The notes beneath the pieces were generated by a model. It was not told the origin of the DNA and did no database searches. It worked only from the letters and a program-made list of their open reading frames with translations. The position numbers and the translations under genes were made by a program. From the NCBI GenBank assembly GCA_002300355.1, contig NSGV01000001.1, positions 5,332,001 through 5,396,000 on the forward strand: 64,000 nt of DNA, written 5' to 3'. Source of the DNA: Streptomyces sp. TLI_235. GTDB taxonomy: Bacteria; Actinomycetota; Actinomycetes; Streptomycetales; Streptomycetaceae. Positions 24,420-32,573 of the stretch are shown piece by piece (positions within the stretch are counted from its first letter, which is position 1; the number at the start of each line of letters is the position of its first letter).

Positions 24420-25739
24420 TCATGCCGGGCCGGCGACCGCTCCGAGACGGCCCAGCGCAAGGGCGATGCGCAGGGTGAACGCCGAGCGCACGTCGGACGG
24501 AGCATAGCCCGTGACGTCAGTCACACGACGCAGCCGGTAGCGCACGGTGTTCGGGTGGACGAAGAGCATCCGCGCCGCCCCCTCCAGCGAGGACGCCTGC
24601 TCCAGATAGACACTCAGCGTCTCCAGGAGTGCCGAGCCCGCCTCGTCCAGCGGTGTGTAGATCTCCTCCACCAGTTGGCGTCTGGCCGCCTGGTCCCCGG
24701 CCAGCGCACGCTCGGGCAGCAGGTCGTCGGCCAGCACCGGGCGCGGCGCGTCCGGCCACGCCGCGCACGCCTTCAGCCCGGCCGCCGCGGCCTGCGCCGA
24801 CCGTGTCGCCGACAGCAGGTCCGGCACGCTCGGCCCCACCACCACCGGGCCCGGCGCGAACTGCCCGATCAGTGCCTTCGCGGTGTGCACGGGCTCCTTG
24901 TCGCCGCCCACCACCACGACCAGCCGGCGGCCCAGCACCCCCGTCAGCACCTGCAACTTGGCGTACCTGGCGGCCCGTCGGATCGCCTCCACCACCGCCT
25001 CGCTGTCCCCGTCCGGGGCGCTGCCCATCACCACCCGCACCTGGCTCGGCTGCCCCCAACCCAGTGCGGCCGCCCGCGACAGCACCCCCTCGTCGGCGTC
25101 GCCGGACAGCAGCGAGTTCACCACCAGGGCCTCCAGACGGGCGTCCCAGGCGCCCCGGGCCTCCGCCGCCTGCGCGTACACCTGGGCCGTCGCGAAGGCG
25201 ATCTCCCGCGCGTACACCAGCACCGACTCGCGCATCCCGGCCTCGTCGCCCGGGGCGGCCACCTCCTCGATGGCCTCCTCCATCACCTCGATGGTGGTGC
25301 GGATCAGCTCCACGGTCTGCCGCAGCGTGATCGCCCGGGTCAGCTCGCGCGGCGCCGTACCGAAGACGTCCGTGGAGATCGCCTGCGGCGCCTCCGGGTG
25401 CCGGTACCACTCCGTGAACGCGGCGATGCCCGCCTGCGCGACCAGGCCGATCCACGACCGGTGCTCCGGCGGCATCCGCCGGTACCAGGCCAGCTGGTCG
25501 TCCATCCGGGCGATCGCCGCGGTCGCCAACTTGCCCGAGGACTTCTCCAGCCGTTTCAGCGTCGCCGTGCGCAACTCCGCACGCTCGGCGGCCAGTCGGC
25601 GCTCCTGCGCGGTCAGCCGCCCGCCTCTCGGTGGGCGCGGCGACTCCCCGGCCGGGGCCGCCTTGCGGGCGGCGGCCTTCTTGTCGGCCCTCGCACTGTC
25701 GGGCTTTGCACTGTCGGGTTCTGCTGAAGCGGCTGGCAC
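24420..25739 (-). CDS. fasR: Fatty acid synthase regulator, PucR/CdaR-type helix-turn-helix
   Basis: 439 residues from a GTG. A charged N-terminus leads to a helical region (MDDQLAWYRRMPPEHRSWIGLVAQAGI), a GGDEF-like central region, and a PucR-type C-terminal HTH: TLSVYLEQASSLEGAARMLFVHPNTVRYRLRRVTDVTGY. In S. coelicolor the gene in this position directly activates fabDHPF transcription. The same gene order and protein type here make the assignment secure. It is transcribed in the same direction as the operon. Confidence 0.9.
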   Translation of the reverse strand: MPAASAEPDSAKPDSARADKKAAARKAAPAGESPRPPRGGRLTAQERRLAAERAELRTATLKRLEKSSGKLATAAIARMDDQLAWYRRMPPEHRSWIGLVAQAGIAAFTEWYRHPEAPQAISTDVFGTAPRELTRAITLRQTVELIRTTIEVMEEAIEEVAAPGDEAGMRESVLVYAREIAFATAQVYAQAAEARGAWDARLEALVVNSLLSGDADEGVLSRAAALGWGQPSQVRVVMGSAPDGDSEAVVEAIRRAARYAKLQVLTGVLGRRLVVVVGGDKEPVHTAKALIGQFAPGPVVVGPSVPDLLSATRSAQAAAAGLKACAAWPDAPRPVLADDLLPERALAGDQAARRQLVEEIYTPLDEAGSALLETLSVYLEQASSLEGAARMLFVHPNTVRYRLRRVTDVTGYAPSDVRSAFTLRIALALGRLGAVAGPA

Positions 25740-25831
25740 AGGAACAAGACTGCCTCACCACACGGCGTGCTCGTGCACACCCCCCCGCCGGTCGCGCCCG
25801 GCGCGCCGGGCACACCGGCTACCGTAAGCGG

Positions 25832-26608
25832 GTGACCGAGACCCGAGACCGCGGCCGCGCCGACCTCCGCCGGGCCCCCGAGCGCTACCGCTCCACCCCG
25901 GCCGAAGGCATCGAGACCCGGCACTCCTTCTCCTTCTCCGGGCACTACGACCCGAAGAACACCCACTTCGGCGCGCTCCTCGCCTGCAACGAGGAGACCC
26001 TCGCCCCCGGCGCCGGATTCGACGAGCACCGGCACCGCGACACCGAGATCCTCACCTGGGTGCTGGAGGGCGCGCTCGCCCACCGCGACAGCGACGGCCA
26101 CGCCGGGATCGTCCGCCCCGGCACGGTCCAGCACCTCAGCGCAGGCTCCGGCGTCGGCCACACCGAACGGAACCTCGGCGGCGCCGAGGTGCCCGTCCGC
26201 TTCGTGCAGATGTGGCTCCAGCCGGACGAGTTCGGGACGACCCCCGCGTACGGCCTGCGGCGGGTCGAACCGGCCGCGGACGGACTCACCCTGCTCGCCT
26301 CCGGCCTGGACCGCGACGCGGCGTCGGACGCGCTGCGGCTGCGCCGCTCCGACGCCGCCCTGTACCTGGTCACCGCCGGCCCCTGGCAGCCGCTGCCCGC
26401 CCTCCCCGAGGCGCCCTACCGGTACGTCCACCTCACCGCCGGCTCCCTCGGCTACCGCACCGTGCCCGGCCCCCACGGCGCCGGCCGCTCCCTCGAACCC
26501 GGCGACGCCGTCCGCATCACCGGTGACGCCTTCACCGACCCCTCGGCCGGCCCCGACGGCGCCGAACTCCTGCTCTGGGAGATGCACACGCCGGTCACCT
26601 ACGGCTGA
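25832..26608 (+). CDS. Pirin family protein
   Basis: 258 residues from the GTG at 25832; the ribosome site is weak. Pirin-type bicupin: RHSFSFSGHYDPKNTHFG, then the metal-site segment FDEHRHRDTEILTWVLEG and VQHLSAGSGVGHTERN, which supply His and Glu ligands. Family members are cytosolic metal proteins, some with quercetinase activity and some interacting with metabolic enzymes; the role here is unknown. It is divergent from fasR. Confidence 0.85.
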   Translation: MTETRDRGRADLRRAPERYRSTPAEGIETRHSFSFSGHYDPKNTHFGALLACNEETLAPGAGFDEHRHRDTEILTWVLEGALAHRDSDGHAGIVRPGTVQHLSAGSGVGHTERNLGGAEVPVRFVQMWLQPDEFGTTPAYGLRRVEPAADGLTLLASGLDRDAASDALRLRRSDAALYLVTAGPWQPLPALPEAPYRYVHLTAGSLGYRTVPGPHGAGRSLEPGDAVRITGDAFTDPSAGPDGAELLLWEMHTPVTYG

Positions 26609-26621
26609 GGGCGGGCCGGGT

Positions 26622-27422
26622 TCAGAAGAGGTCGGCGTGGTCCGACCAGCTGTACCAGCGCCCGGACACCCGGGTGTAGGTCATGTCGTCGTCCGGCGGG
26701 CCGTCCGGCAGGTACGCGAAGCCGGTCGTCTCGAGCAGACCGCTGCCCGGCACGGTGAACCGGAACCCGCGGCCCCCGACGGCGGTCACGTCCGCCACCG
26801 GGTACGTGCCGATGTACGCCGGCTGCGGCAGCCGGCCGCCCGTGCCGCCCGCCTCCACCCGCGCGGCGAACCCGGCCAGCGCCGGCCGGGCCACCGCGAA
26901 GCGGGCCTGCTGCGGCACCTGGAAGTACAGCAGGGCCGCGGTCGCCGCCAGCAGCAGCGGCGGCACCGCCCAGCGCCAGTTGCCCCGGGGACGGACGGCA
27001 GCCGAGGGCGCCGCGGAGAAGAGCCACCCGAACCAGAGCGCGACGGTGGCGCCGGCACCCGCGACGGCCAGGAACGCCATCGCCCAGTCCGCGGCCGGCA
27101 GGCTGAACGCCAGCAGCGCCGCCGCGGCCAGGACCGCACACCCCGCCAGCACCGAATTGCCCGGCCTGCGCAGCCGCTCGCGGCGGCGCCACAGGGCGGC
27201 GGCCGCGGCGGTCGGCGCGGTGATCGCGACGAGGAAGACGATCCAGCCCAGGGTGGCCAGCGCCATCGCGCACACGGCGGCCACCGCGGCGCCGACCGCG
27301 ACGATGCCGGTCGCCTGCGGCACGGCCGCGACGAAGAGGACGAGCAGCGCGAGGAGGAACGGCCCGCGGTAGCCCCCGACGAGGAGCAGCTGCCGCAGCC
27401 GGGTCACGGGAGTCGAATGCAC
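26622..27422 (-). CDS. Predicted membrane protein of unknown function
   Basis: About 266 residues from a GTG at 27422; another GTG at 27407 is possible and neither has a clear ribosome site. Five or six hydrophobic helices fill the first 170 residues (for example FLLALLVLFVAAVPQ, VFLVAITAPTAAAAAL, VLAAAALLAFSL). A soluble C-terminal part follows with YIGTYPVADVTAVGG, FRFTVPGSGL and a Trp/Tyr-rich end RWYSWSDHADLF. I do not recognise a family. It converges on the pirin gene with a 13-base gap. Confidence 0.65.
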   Translation of the reverse strand: MHSTPVTRLRQLLLVGGYRGPFLLALLVLFVAAVPQATGIVAVGAAVAAVCAMALATLGWIVFLVAITAPTAAAAALWRRRERLRRPGNSVLAGCAVLAAAALLAFSLPAADWAMAFLAVAGAGATVALWFGWLFSAAPSAAVRPRGNWRWAVPPLLLAATAALLYFQVPQQARFAVARPALAGFAARVEAGGTGGRLPQPAYIGTYPVADVTAVGGRGFRFTVPGSGLLETTGFAYLPDGPPDDDMTYTRVSGRWYSWSDHADLF

Positions 27423-27472
27423 GGCCGATGGTCTACCGGAACCGCACCGGCCCGGGCAAGCCTGACGGTGCC

Positions 27473-28306
27473 TCAGCCGCGGAGCTCGGCGAGGACGGCG
27501 TCGGTGAAGGCGGGCCACACTTCGGCGGCCCAGGGTCCGAAGTCACGGTCCGTCAGGGCGACGGTGGCGACGCCGGCGGTGGGGTCGACCCAGACGAAGG
27601 TGCCGGACTGGCCGAAGTGGCCGAAGGTCTCGGGGGAGCTGGTGGTGCCCGTCCAGTGCGGGTCCTTGGTGCCGCGGATCTCGAAGCCGAGGCCCCAGTC
27701 GTTGGGGCGGCGGTGGCCGAAGCCGGGCAGGACGCCGCCGAGGCCCGGGAAGGCGACCTCGCGGGTGGCGCGGTGCACGGTCGACGGGTCGAGCAGCCGC
27801 GGCGCCTGCAGCTCGGCGGCGAAGAGCGCGAGGTCCGCCACGGTGGACAGGCCGCCCGCGCCGGCCGGTGCCCGGTGCGCGGTGTTGATCAACGTGGCGT
27901 GCATGCCGAGCGGCCGGAAGACGGCGTCCTGCGCGTACTGCGCGAACGGGATGCCGGAGGCCTTCTCCAGGGTGTCGGCGAGGACGTCGAAGCCGGCGTT
28001 GGAGTAGAGCCGGCGGGTGCCGGGCCCGGCCATCACCCGGTGCTCGTCGAAGGCCAGCCCGGAGGTGTGGGCGAGCAGGTGACGGATGGTCGAGCCCTCG
28101 GGCCCGGCCGGGTCGTCGAGTTCGAAGACGCCCTCCTCGACGGCGACGAGCGCGGCGTACGCGGAGAGCAGCTTGGTCACCGACGCCAGCGGGAACAGGT
28201 GCTCCTGCGTTCCGTGCGCGCCCAGCACCGCGCCGTCCGCACCTCGTACCACCGCTGCCGCCGCGTTGGGCACCGGCCAGTCCTCGATCATCCGCAAGCT
28301 CTGCAT
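27473..28306 (-). CDS. Serine hydrolase of the beta-lactamase/class C family
   Basis: 277 residues from the ATG at 28306. Active-site motifs: SVTK (Ser nucleophile and Lys) in FPLASVTKLLSAY, YSNAG as the YxN motif, and FGHFGQSGTFVWVDP in place of KTG. No signal peptide, so probably cytosolic; such proteins act as esterases or peptidases rather than true beta-lactamases. Substrate unknown. It is divergent from the merR gene. Confidence 0.85.
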   Translation of the reverse strand: MQSLRMIEDWPVPNAAAAVVRGADGAVLGAHGTQEHLFPLASVTKLLSAYAALVAVEEGVFELDDPAGPEGSTIRHLLAHTSGLAFDEHRVMAGPGTRRLYSNAGFDVLADTLEKASGIPFAQYAQDAVFRPLGMHATLINTAHRAPAGAGGLSTVADLALFAAELQAPRLLDPSTVHRATREVAFPGLGGVLPGFGHRRPNDWGLGFEIRGTKDPHWTGTTSSPETFGHFGQSGTFVWVDPTAGVATVALTDRDFGPWAAEVWPAFTDAVLAELRG

Positions 28307-28352
28307 GCGCCGACCATAGCCGCCCCCGGGTGCCCACGCGTGGCAGGCTTGC

Positions 28353-28368
28353 TTGGAGTGCACTCCAA
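28353..28368. promoter_or_regulatory. Perfect 16-bp palindrome, probable MerR-family operator
   Basis: TTGGAGTGCACTCCAA is a perfect palindrome 44 bases before the merR start. It resembles the operators of NmlR/AdhR-type MerR regulators (CTTGGAGT and its complement), which sit between -35 and -10 and sense reactive electrophiles. The adjacent merR-AKR operon fits such a role. Confidence 0.7.
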
Positions 28369-28411
28369 CTCAGTAGCGTCGTAGCCGTCGCCGACCACCG
28401 AGGAGGCCTCC

Positions 28412-28918
28412 GTGGCACCGTCCGCCCACCCCGCGACCGTTCTCACCGATCCGCTCGCCTGCAGTCACGACGAGCCGGCCGGGGCGGACCGCGGCGAGTG
28501 GCACACGATCAGCGAGGTCTCCGCGACCACCGGCCTGACCGCGCACACGCTGCGCTGGTACGAGCGGATCGGCCTGCTCGACCCGGTGGACCGCTCGCAC
28601 TCCGGCCAGCGCCGCTACTGCGGCGCCGACCTGGCCCGGCTGGCCTTCCTGGGCCGGCTGCGGCTGACCGGGATGCCGGTGGCGGACATGCTGCGCTACG
28701 TGGAGCTGGCCCGGGAAGGCGACGGAACGATGGGCGAGCGGCACGACATCCTCGTCGCCCAGCGCGCGGAGGTCCGGGAGCGGATCGCGGATCTGCACGC
28801 CACGCTCGCCGTGCTCGACCACAAGATCGACCTCTATTCGTCCCGCATCGCGGGCGGCACCGGCCCTTCGGCCGGCACCGCCGGGGATGCGGCCGGCAGG
28901 AAGCAGAAGAGCGCATGA
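28412..28918 (+). CDS. MerR-family transcriptional regulator
   Basis: 168 residues from the GTG at 28412, with GAGGAGG just upstream. The N-terminal winged HTH has ISEVSATTGLTAHTLRWYERIGLL and GQRRYCGADLARLAFLGRLRLTGMP. A dimerisation helix and a short C-terminal region follow, without the Cys clusters of metal sensors. One Cys lies in RRYCG. It is translationally coupled to the aldo/keto reductase (ATGA overlap). It likely activates its own operon through the palindrome upstream. Confidence 0.9.
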   Translation: MAPSAHPATVLTDPLACSHDEPAGADRGEWHTISEVSATTGLTAHTLRWYERIGLLDPVDRSHSGQRRYCGADLARLAFLGRLRLTGMPVADMLRYVELAREGDGTMGERHDILVAQRAEVRERIADLHATLAVLDHKIDLYSSRIAGGTGPSAGTAGDAAGRKQKSA

Positions 28919-29919
28919 CCCTCCCCACCGCACCGCTCGGCAGCAACGGCCCGGTCGTCGGCATCCAGGGCCTCGGCTGCATGGGCATGAGCGAGTTCTA
29001 CGGCCCGACCGACACCGAGGAGGCGCTGGCCACCCTGGACGCCGCGCTCGACCTGGGCGTCACCCTGTTCGACACCGCCGACATCTACGGCTCGGGCCAC
29101 AACGAGGAGCTGATCGGCCCCTTCGTCCGGGCGAACCGGGACCGCGTCGTGCTGGCCACCAAGTTCGCGATCGAGCGGCGCGCCGACGACCCTGCCTACC
29201 GCGCCGTCCGCAACGACCCGGCGTACATCCGCAGTGCGGTGGACGCCTCGCTGAAGCGGCTCGGCGTCGACGTGATCGACCTCTACTACATGCACCGCCG
29301 CGACCCCGCGGTGCCGTTCGCCGAGTCGGTGGGCGCCATGGCCGAGCTGGTGCAGGCGGGCAAGGTCCGCCACCTCGGGCTCTCCGAGGTCACCGGCGCC
29401 GAACTGCGCGAGGCCCACGCGGTGCACCCGATCACGGCGCTGCAGTCCGAGTGGTCGATCTTCTCGCGGGACGTCGAGCGGACCGCGGTGCCGGCCGCCG
29501 CCGAGCTCGGGGTCGCCTTCGTGCCGTACTCGCCGCTCGGCCGCGGCTTCCTGACCGGCGCGTTCACCGCGGCCGAGCAGCTGAGCGCGGACGACTACCG
29601 GCGCTACCACCCGCAGTTCTCCGGGGACAACGCGGCGGGCAACGCGGCCCTGGTGGCGCCGATCCAGAAGATCGCGGCGGAGCGCGGCGCCACCGCCGCG
29701 CAGGTCGCGCTGGCCTGGGTGCACCGGCGGGCCGAGGTGCACGGGCTGACCGTGGTGCCGATCCCGGGCACCCGCAAGCGCAGTCGGCTCGCGGAGAACA
29801 CGGCCGCCGCCGAGCTGCGGCTGACCGACGCGGAACTCGCCGAGCTGGAGCCGATCGCCGGCCGGGTGGCCGGCAACCGCTACGCCGACATGTCCTCGAC
29901 CTCGGCGGCCCGCGAGTAG
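28915..29919 (+). CDS. Aldo/keto reductase
   Basis: 334 residues. The catalytic tetrad is complete: Asp 53 and Tyr 58 (FDTADIYG), Lys 83 (ATKF) and His 127 (YYMHRRDP). The C-terminal NADPH-binding part has VPIPGTRKRSRLAEN. It reduces aldehydes or ketones with NADPH in the cytosol. Its ATG overlaps the merR stop, so the pair is one regulated unit, suggesting detoxification of a carbonyl compound. Confidence 0.93.
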   Translation: MTLPTAPLGSNGPVVGIQGLGCMGMSEFYGPTDTEEALATLDAALDLGVTLFDTADIYGSGHNEELIGPFVRANRDRVVLATKFAIERRADDPAYRAVRNDPAYIRSAVDASLKRLGVDVIDLYYMHRRDPAVPFAESVGAMAELVQAGKVRHLGLSEVTGAELREAHAVHPITALQSEWSIFSRDVERTAVPAAAELGVAFVPYSPLGRGFLTGAFTAAEQLSADDYRRYHPQFSGDNAAGNAALVAPIQKIAAERGATAAQVALAWVHRRAEVHGLTVVPIPGTRKRSRLAENTAAAELRLTDAELAELEPIAGRVAGNRYADMSSTSAARE

Positions 29920-29948
29920 TCCGGTGCGCGCGGGGCGGCCCGCCGGGG

Positions 29949-31130
29949 CTACGGCTGGCGGCGGGTGACGTCCCCGTAGTCGCCGAGCGCGATGGCGCCG
30001 AAGTTGTGCAGGCTCTGGGTGCCGTCCGCGAAGTAGCCGGTGTGGCCGTTGGACCCCTGCGAGGAGACCTCGACGGCGCCGAACTCCTGGGTGGTGGGGT
30101 CGGCGCCGTGGCCGAAGCCGCCGAACTCCAGGTACGGCACGTTGCCGATCCAGTCGGTGGGGTTGCGGGTCGCCCACACCCGGACGCCGGGGCCGAGCTC
30201 GCCCGCGGCCTGCACGCCCATCCCCGGGCTGCCGAACACCACCACGTCGGCGGGGGCGGAGCCGTGGATCGCCGGGGCGGCGGTGCCGCACACCACCGAG
30301 CCGTAGGAGTGGCAGAACAGCGTGGGCGGGACGGTGGCCCTGCCGGTCTGCCGCAGTCCGGCCAGCAGCCGGAGCAGCCGGGGTGCGGCGGCCTCGGCGA
30401 GCCGGGCGGTGACCGCGTCGGGGCCGAGCCCCGAGGGGGTGACGTAACCGGTCCAGGCGACCACGGCGGTGCGGGTGCCGGGCGACTGCCGGTGCTCCTC
30501 GGCGAGCAGGGCCCGGGCCATGCCGGTGACCGAGCGCAGCGGGTCGGCGGTCTGGTCGAAGTGGGCGAGGTCGGCGTCCGAGCCCGGGACGAGCACGGCG
30601 ACCCGGTCGGCGGCGGCGAGGTCGCCGTACGCCTCGCTGACCAGGCCGCGGCCGCGCGGGTCGAAGGCGAGGATCTGCCGGCCGGACTTCAGCAGCCGCT
30701 CGGTGTCGTCGGCGCGGACGGCGGCGGCGGCCCGCTCGACGGGGGAGAGGCGGTGGTCGTCGGCGCGCTCCCGGGCGCGCTCGACCTCCTCGGTGATCGC
30801 GATCCGGTTGGCGCGGTAGCGCAGCTCGAGCGGTACGCCGTCGAGGTTGCCCACGACCAGCGGATACACCTCGGCGAGCCGGTCCTGCTCGGACTCTTTC
30901 AGGCCAGCGAAGAAGGCGGCGACGGTCGGCGCGTCGACGGTGGCCGGGTCGGGCAGGGCGTGGCCGGTCGACTCGTCCTCGACCCAGGCGGCACTGCCGG
31001 CCGGCGGGGTGGTGATCGCCACCTGTTCGTTGGAGGCGGCGGCCTGGGCGGCGGCCGCGCCGGCGTCCAGCAGGACAGCGGAGGCGGCAAAGGCGCCTAT
31101 CAGCATGCGCTTGACCCGCCTGCGCTGCAT
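29949..31130 (-). CDS. Secreted alpha/beta hydrolase (DUF1023)
   Basis: 393 residues; GGGAGAG ribosome site. Signal peptide to about residue 32 (AAAAQAAA). The DUF1023 pattern: an N-terminal region (DRLAEVYPLVVGNLDGVPLELRYRANR) and a hydrolase core with DPRGRG, VLVPGSDADL, VVAWTGY, and the nucleophile elbow CHSYGSVV with Ser as nucleophile. Late Asp in NPTDWIGN and His in GSNGHTGYF are candidates to complete the triad. Exported lipase/esterase-like enzyme; substrate unknown. Confidence 0.85.
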   Translation of the reverse strand: MQRRRVKRMLIGAFAASAVLLDAGAAAAQAAASNEQVAITTPPAGSAAWVEDESTGHALPDPATVDAPTVAAFFAGLKESEQDRLAEVYPLVVGNLDGVPLELRYRANRIAITEEVERARERADDHRLSPVERAAAAVRADDTERLLKSGRQILAFDPRGRGLVSEAYGDLAAADRVAVLVPGSDADLAHFDQTADPLRSVTGMARALLAEEHRQSPGTRTAVVAWTGYVTPSGLGPDAVTARLAEAAAPRLLRLLAGLRQTGRATVPPTLFCHSYGSVVCGTAAPAIHGSAPADVVVFGSPGMGVQAAGELGPGVRVWATRNPTDWIGNVPYLEFGGFGHGADPTTQEFGAVEVSSQGSNGHTGYFADGTQSLHNFGAIALGDYGDVTRRQP

Positions 31131-31283
31131 GGGCGTACTCTCCCTCGGGCCGGTGACCGTGACAGCGGGCGTCGCCCGACGGTGGTACGAATGCTGTGCC
31201 AGCCAGGGTAGAACGCCCGGGCTGGGGGTGAGCAGAGTCTAAACCGTGGGATGAGTCACACAGGAGAGGGACCTGGCGTGGCG

Positions 31284-31634
31284 TCAGGTTGCCCGTTCGG
31301 TGTCGAACGTTCGGACCAGCTTCTTGGGTGCCGTGCGCCGCCACGCCTCGGTGACCAGCTCACGCAGCTCGTCCGTGCCGACCCGGCCGAGCTCGATCAG
31401 CACCCAGCCGTGCCGGCCCACGTAGGGGGCGACGGAGTAGGTGTCCGGATCGGCCGCGAGCAGCGCCGCCTGTTCCTCCTTGGAGGCCTTGACGCAGACC
31501 CGGCCCGACTCGGGGGTGCCCATGGCGAAGATCTTCTCGCCGACCCGCAGGGTCACCTCGGTCTCCCAGGTCAGCCGCTCGGCGGCGGAGGGCAGGGCCA
31601 GGCCCATCGCCAGGAACTGATCGAACGTCACCAT
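31284..31634 (-). CDS. MmcQ/YjbR family protein
   Basis: 116 residues, single YjbR-fold domain: FDQFLAMGLALPSAAERLTWETEVTLRVGEKIFAM, then a central strand with VCVKASKEEQAALLA and YVGRHGWVLIELG. Family members have a CyaY-like fold related to double-wing DNA-binding proteins; no precise role is known. It is 26 bases downstream of the tetR gene on the same strand. Confidence 0.85.
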   Translation of the reverse strand: MVTFDQFLAMGLALPSAAERLTWETEVTLRVGEKIFAMGTPESGRVCVKASKEEQAALLAADPDTYSVAPYVGRHGWVLIELGRVGTDELRELVTEAWRRTAPKKLVRTFDTERAT

Positions 31635-31660
31635 ACCGCCAGCCTAGGTGCGGGGGGCCG

Positions 31661-32350
31661 TCAGCAGCGCCAGGGGCCGGCCAGGGCGGGCCCGAGCTGG
31701 TCGAGGTGGCGCTCGATGATGGCGATCATGCCGTCGGGGCCGGCCGCGTGGGCGGCGGTGTCGGACGTCCAGGACAGGTGGGAGACCCGGATGACGGCGC
31801 CGAAGGCGGCGGCCAGTACCCGGGGCCGGACGTCGGCGGCGAGGTCGAGGCCCTCGCGCTCGGCGAGGATCGCGGTGACCACGCCCTCCTGCTCGATGGT
31901 GCGCCGCAGGTGGGCGGCGAGCAGCACCGGCGTGGACTCGATGAGGTCGATGAGCTCCAGCGCGGCCTGGACGCCGCCGGAGCCGCTGTTCTCGTCCCGG
32001 CTCAGCACCTGCCAGGCCTCGGTGACGGCGGCCCGCATGGCCTGCAGCGGGGTCTCCTCGGCGGGCCGTCGCCGCAGGCAGTCGACGAAGTAGTCCTCGG
32101 CGTCCGCGAGGACGGCCAGCGCGACCTCCTCCTTGTTGGCGAAGTACCGGAAGAAGGTGCGCTGCGAGACGTCCACGCCGGCGGCGATCTCGTCGACGGT
32201 GGTGCTGGCATAGCCCTGCCGCAGGAAGAGGTCGTGGGCGGCCGCCACCAGGGAGTCCCTGGTGCGCTGCTTCTTCCGCTCGCGCAGTCCGAGGACCCGG
32301 CAGTCGGAGGCCGGCTGTCCGGTGCGGGAGGGGGTGAGCGGCAGGGCCAT
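31661..32350 (-). CDS. TetR-family transcriptional repressor
   Basis: 229 residues. The HTH is near residues 25-75 (RDSLVAAAHDLFLRQGYASTTVDEIAAGVDVSQRTFFRYFANKEEVALAV). The C-terminal part is an all-helical ligand domain. It is divergent from the MFS exporter gene. The intervening 220 bases contain a strong palindrome over the exporter promoter, the usual arrangement for a drug-sensing repressor. Confidence 0.92.
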   Translation of the reverse strand: MALPLTPSRTGQPASDCRVLGLRERKKQRTRDSLVAAAHDLFLRQGYASTTVDEIAAGVDVSQRTFFRYFANKEEVALAVLADAEDYFVDCLRRRPAEETPLQAMRAAVTEAWQVLSRDENSGSGGVQAALELIDLIESTPVLLAAHLRRTIEQEGVVTAILAEREGLDLAADVRPRVLAAAFGAVIRVSHLSWTSDTAAHAAGPDGMIAIIERHLDQLGPALAGPWRC

Positions 32351-32439
32351 GCAGGGCGCCTTTCCTGGCAGAGCGGGACGGATACCACGATAGCGGCTCT
32401 GTCATATGTCAGTGTCAGACGTACGTCATGAATTGCCGA

Positions 32440-32456
32440 ATGTCAGCAGCTGACAT
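32440..32456. promoter_or_regulatory. TetR-type operator in the exporter promoter
   Basis: Perfect inverted repeat ATGTCAGC-A-GCTGACAT. It lies between a -35-like TTGCCG (32433) and a -10-like TAATGT (32456) spaced 17 bases, so a bound repressor would block RNA polymerase. Further TGTCA half-sites occur just upstream (32402-32428), between it and the tetR gene, suggesting a second site. Confidence 0.7.
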
Positions 32457-32573
32457 AATGTTCCCGCGTGTGGCGCCGCGGGCCGGACAGCCGTGGGGAC
32501 GGGTGGGCCCGCGGCGCCACGTCACCCGTGTCACGTCACCCCTCGTCCGACTCGCCCCCGGAGGGCAGCAGCC

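Noticed and set aside
28834..31344. Long open frames on both strands across the aldo/keto reductase and DUF1023 genes
   Set aside because: Frame shadows of well-supported genes; they lack motifs and cross gene borders.
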